Positions 4,959 through 5,689 of a stretch of 5,689 bases of DNA are shown here, in pieces. Source of the DNA: Peptococcaceae bacterium (GTDB taxonomy: Bacteria > Bacillota > Desulfitobacteriia > Desulfitobacteriales > Desulfitobacteriaceae); contig JAITOS010000137.1 in NCBI GenBank assembly GCA_031289815.1, positions 1 to 5,689 on the forward strand, read 5' to 3'. Below the pieces are notes generated by a model, which saw only the letters and a list, made by a program, of their open reading frames with translations, searched no databases and had not been told where the DNA came from. The position numbers and the translations under genes were made by a program. Each line of letters begins with the position of its first letter. The stretch's first letter is position 1.

Positions 4959-5689
4959 ATGGCACTTGACGGCGTTACCCTCGCCCACTTAATCAAAGAA
5001 TTACATCCCCTTCTCACCGGCGCCCGGATCGACAAAATCCAACAGCCGGAAAAAGAAGAGGTTCATTTCCTTCTGCGCCAACCAAGGCAGTCTTTACGCT
5101 TACTGTTTAACGCCGGCGCGACTGCCCCCCGTTTTCACCTGACGGAGGAGAGTAAAAAAAATCCCCCCTCCCCACCCATGTTCTGCATGATTCTGCGCAA
5201 ACATCTGGAGGGAGGGAAGATTCTCGATATCAGCCAGGAAAATCTGGAGCGAACCGTAACCTTTGCCATTCAGAATTTCAACGAACACGGCGATATGAAA
5301 ACCTATCACCTGCACTTGGAGATCATGGGGAAACACAGCAATCTTTTGCTGGTCGATCCGGAAAGCAACGCCCTGTTGGACGGTCTCAAGCGCTACACGC
5401 ACGCGGTGAGCCGACATCGGGAAATCTTACCGGGACGTCCTTATATTCCCCCGCCATCTCAGGGCAAGCTCGTCCTCCATCAGGAAAAAGATTGGCAAAC
5501 CATCCTCTTGCGCGCCGATCTGGACCGCTCTTTGCCCCAACTCCTCGTCGATCTTTTTGACGGCGTCAGTCCGGAACTCTCCCGGGAAATCGTCGTGCGC
5601 TCCGGCCTGGAGCTTGGCGTCAGCTTGAGCGAATGCGGCGAAATTGACCTGAACCGCCTGTTTCAAAACTACGTTCTGCTGGCGAATCC
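4959..5689 (+). CDS. rqcH: NFACT family protein, RqcH/FbpA type (3' truncated by window)
   Basis: 243 codons are visible of a protein that is usually about 560-590 aa, and the frame stays open at the right edge. The NFACT-N domain is clear: MALDGVTL with Asp4, GARIDKIQQP (21-30), PPMFCMILRKHLEGG (72-86), EIMGKHSNLLL (121-131) and LPGRPYIPPP (157-166). In Bacillota this family (B. subtilis RqcH/YloA) binds 50S subunits carrying stalled peptidyl-tRNA and recruits tRNA-Ala to add C-terminal alanine tails that mark the peptide for degradation. Older annotations call it fibronectin-binding protein. The conserved Asp-Arg pair near residues 97-98 here reads Glu97-Arg98. The coiled-coil and NFACT-R portions lie beyond the window. 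It is cytosolic and ribosome-associated, has its own promoter and AGGAGG site, and is divergent from the Ca2+ ATPase. Confidence 0.93.
   Translation, partial: MALDGVTLAHLIKELHPLLTGARIDKIQQPEKEEVHFLLRQPRQSLRLLFNAGATAPRFHLTEESKKNPPSPPMFCMILRKHLEGGKILDISQENLERTVTFAIQNFNEHGDMKTYHLHLEIMGKHSNLLLVDPESNALLDGLKRYTHAVSRHREILPGRPYIPPPSQGKLVLHQEKDWQTILLRADLDRSLPQLLVDLFDGVSPELSREIVVRSGLELGVSLSECGEIDLNRLFQNYVLLAN

Overview
The window looks like a chromosomal segment of a moderately GC-rich Bacillota (Firmicutes) bacterium. The support is strong AGGAGG-type ribosome binding sites, an RqcH/FbpA-type NFACT protein, and a SERCA-type calcium P-type ATPase beside it. As I recall, Bacillus subtilis has the same pair of families as neighbours (yloA and yloB). 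Placement below phylum, for example in the Negativicutes, would be a guess.

Layout from left to right. Positions 1-66 are the last codons of a + strand gene that enters from outside; its identity is unclear. Positions 67-704 hold no credible gene. They carry unusual structure: a 39-bp tandem duplication (117-194), a perfect 21-bp inverted repeat enclosing a second hairpin (178-282), a GC-rich hairpin that could terminate minus-strand transcription (365-407), a short AT-rich array with exact 20-bp phasing and two palindromes (449-508), and another GC hairpin (580-611). Positions 705-1868 (minus) encode a RuBisCO-like protein of 387 aa that lacks several residues needed for carboxylation. A perfect TATAAT at 2020-2025 and a leader of about 145 nt precede it. 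Positions 2085-4820 (minus) encode an intact 911-aa calcium-transporting P-type ATPase. A 138-bp divergent intergenic region separates it from the + strand NFACT/RqcH gene (4959 to the right edge, truncated), which has an extended -10 element and a textbook ribosome binding site.

Functionally these are three separate jobs: rescue of stalled large ribosomal subunits (NFACT/RqcH), Ca2+ export (ATPase), and an unassigned enolase-like or sugar-phosphate reaction (RuBisCO-like protein). The RuBisCO-like gene lies downstream of the ATPase on the same strand and could receive read-through, but it seems to have its own promoter. No mobile element gene, RNA gene or CRISPR array was seen. I found no convincing undescribed multi-gene system. 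The items most worth a second look are the RuBisCO-like protein with its leader, the repeat-rich left segment, and the Asp-to-Glu change in the NFACT DR motif.
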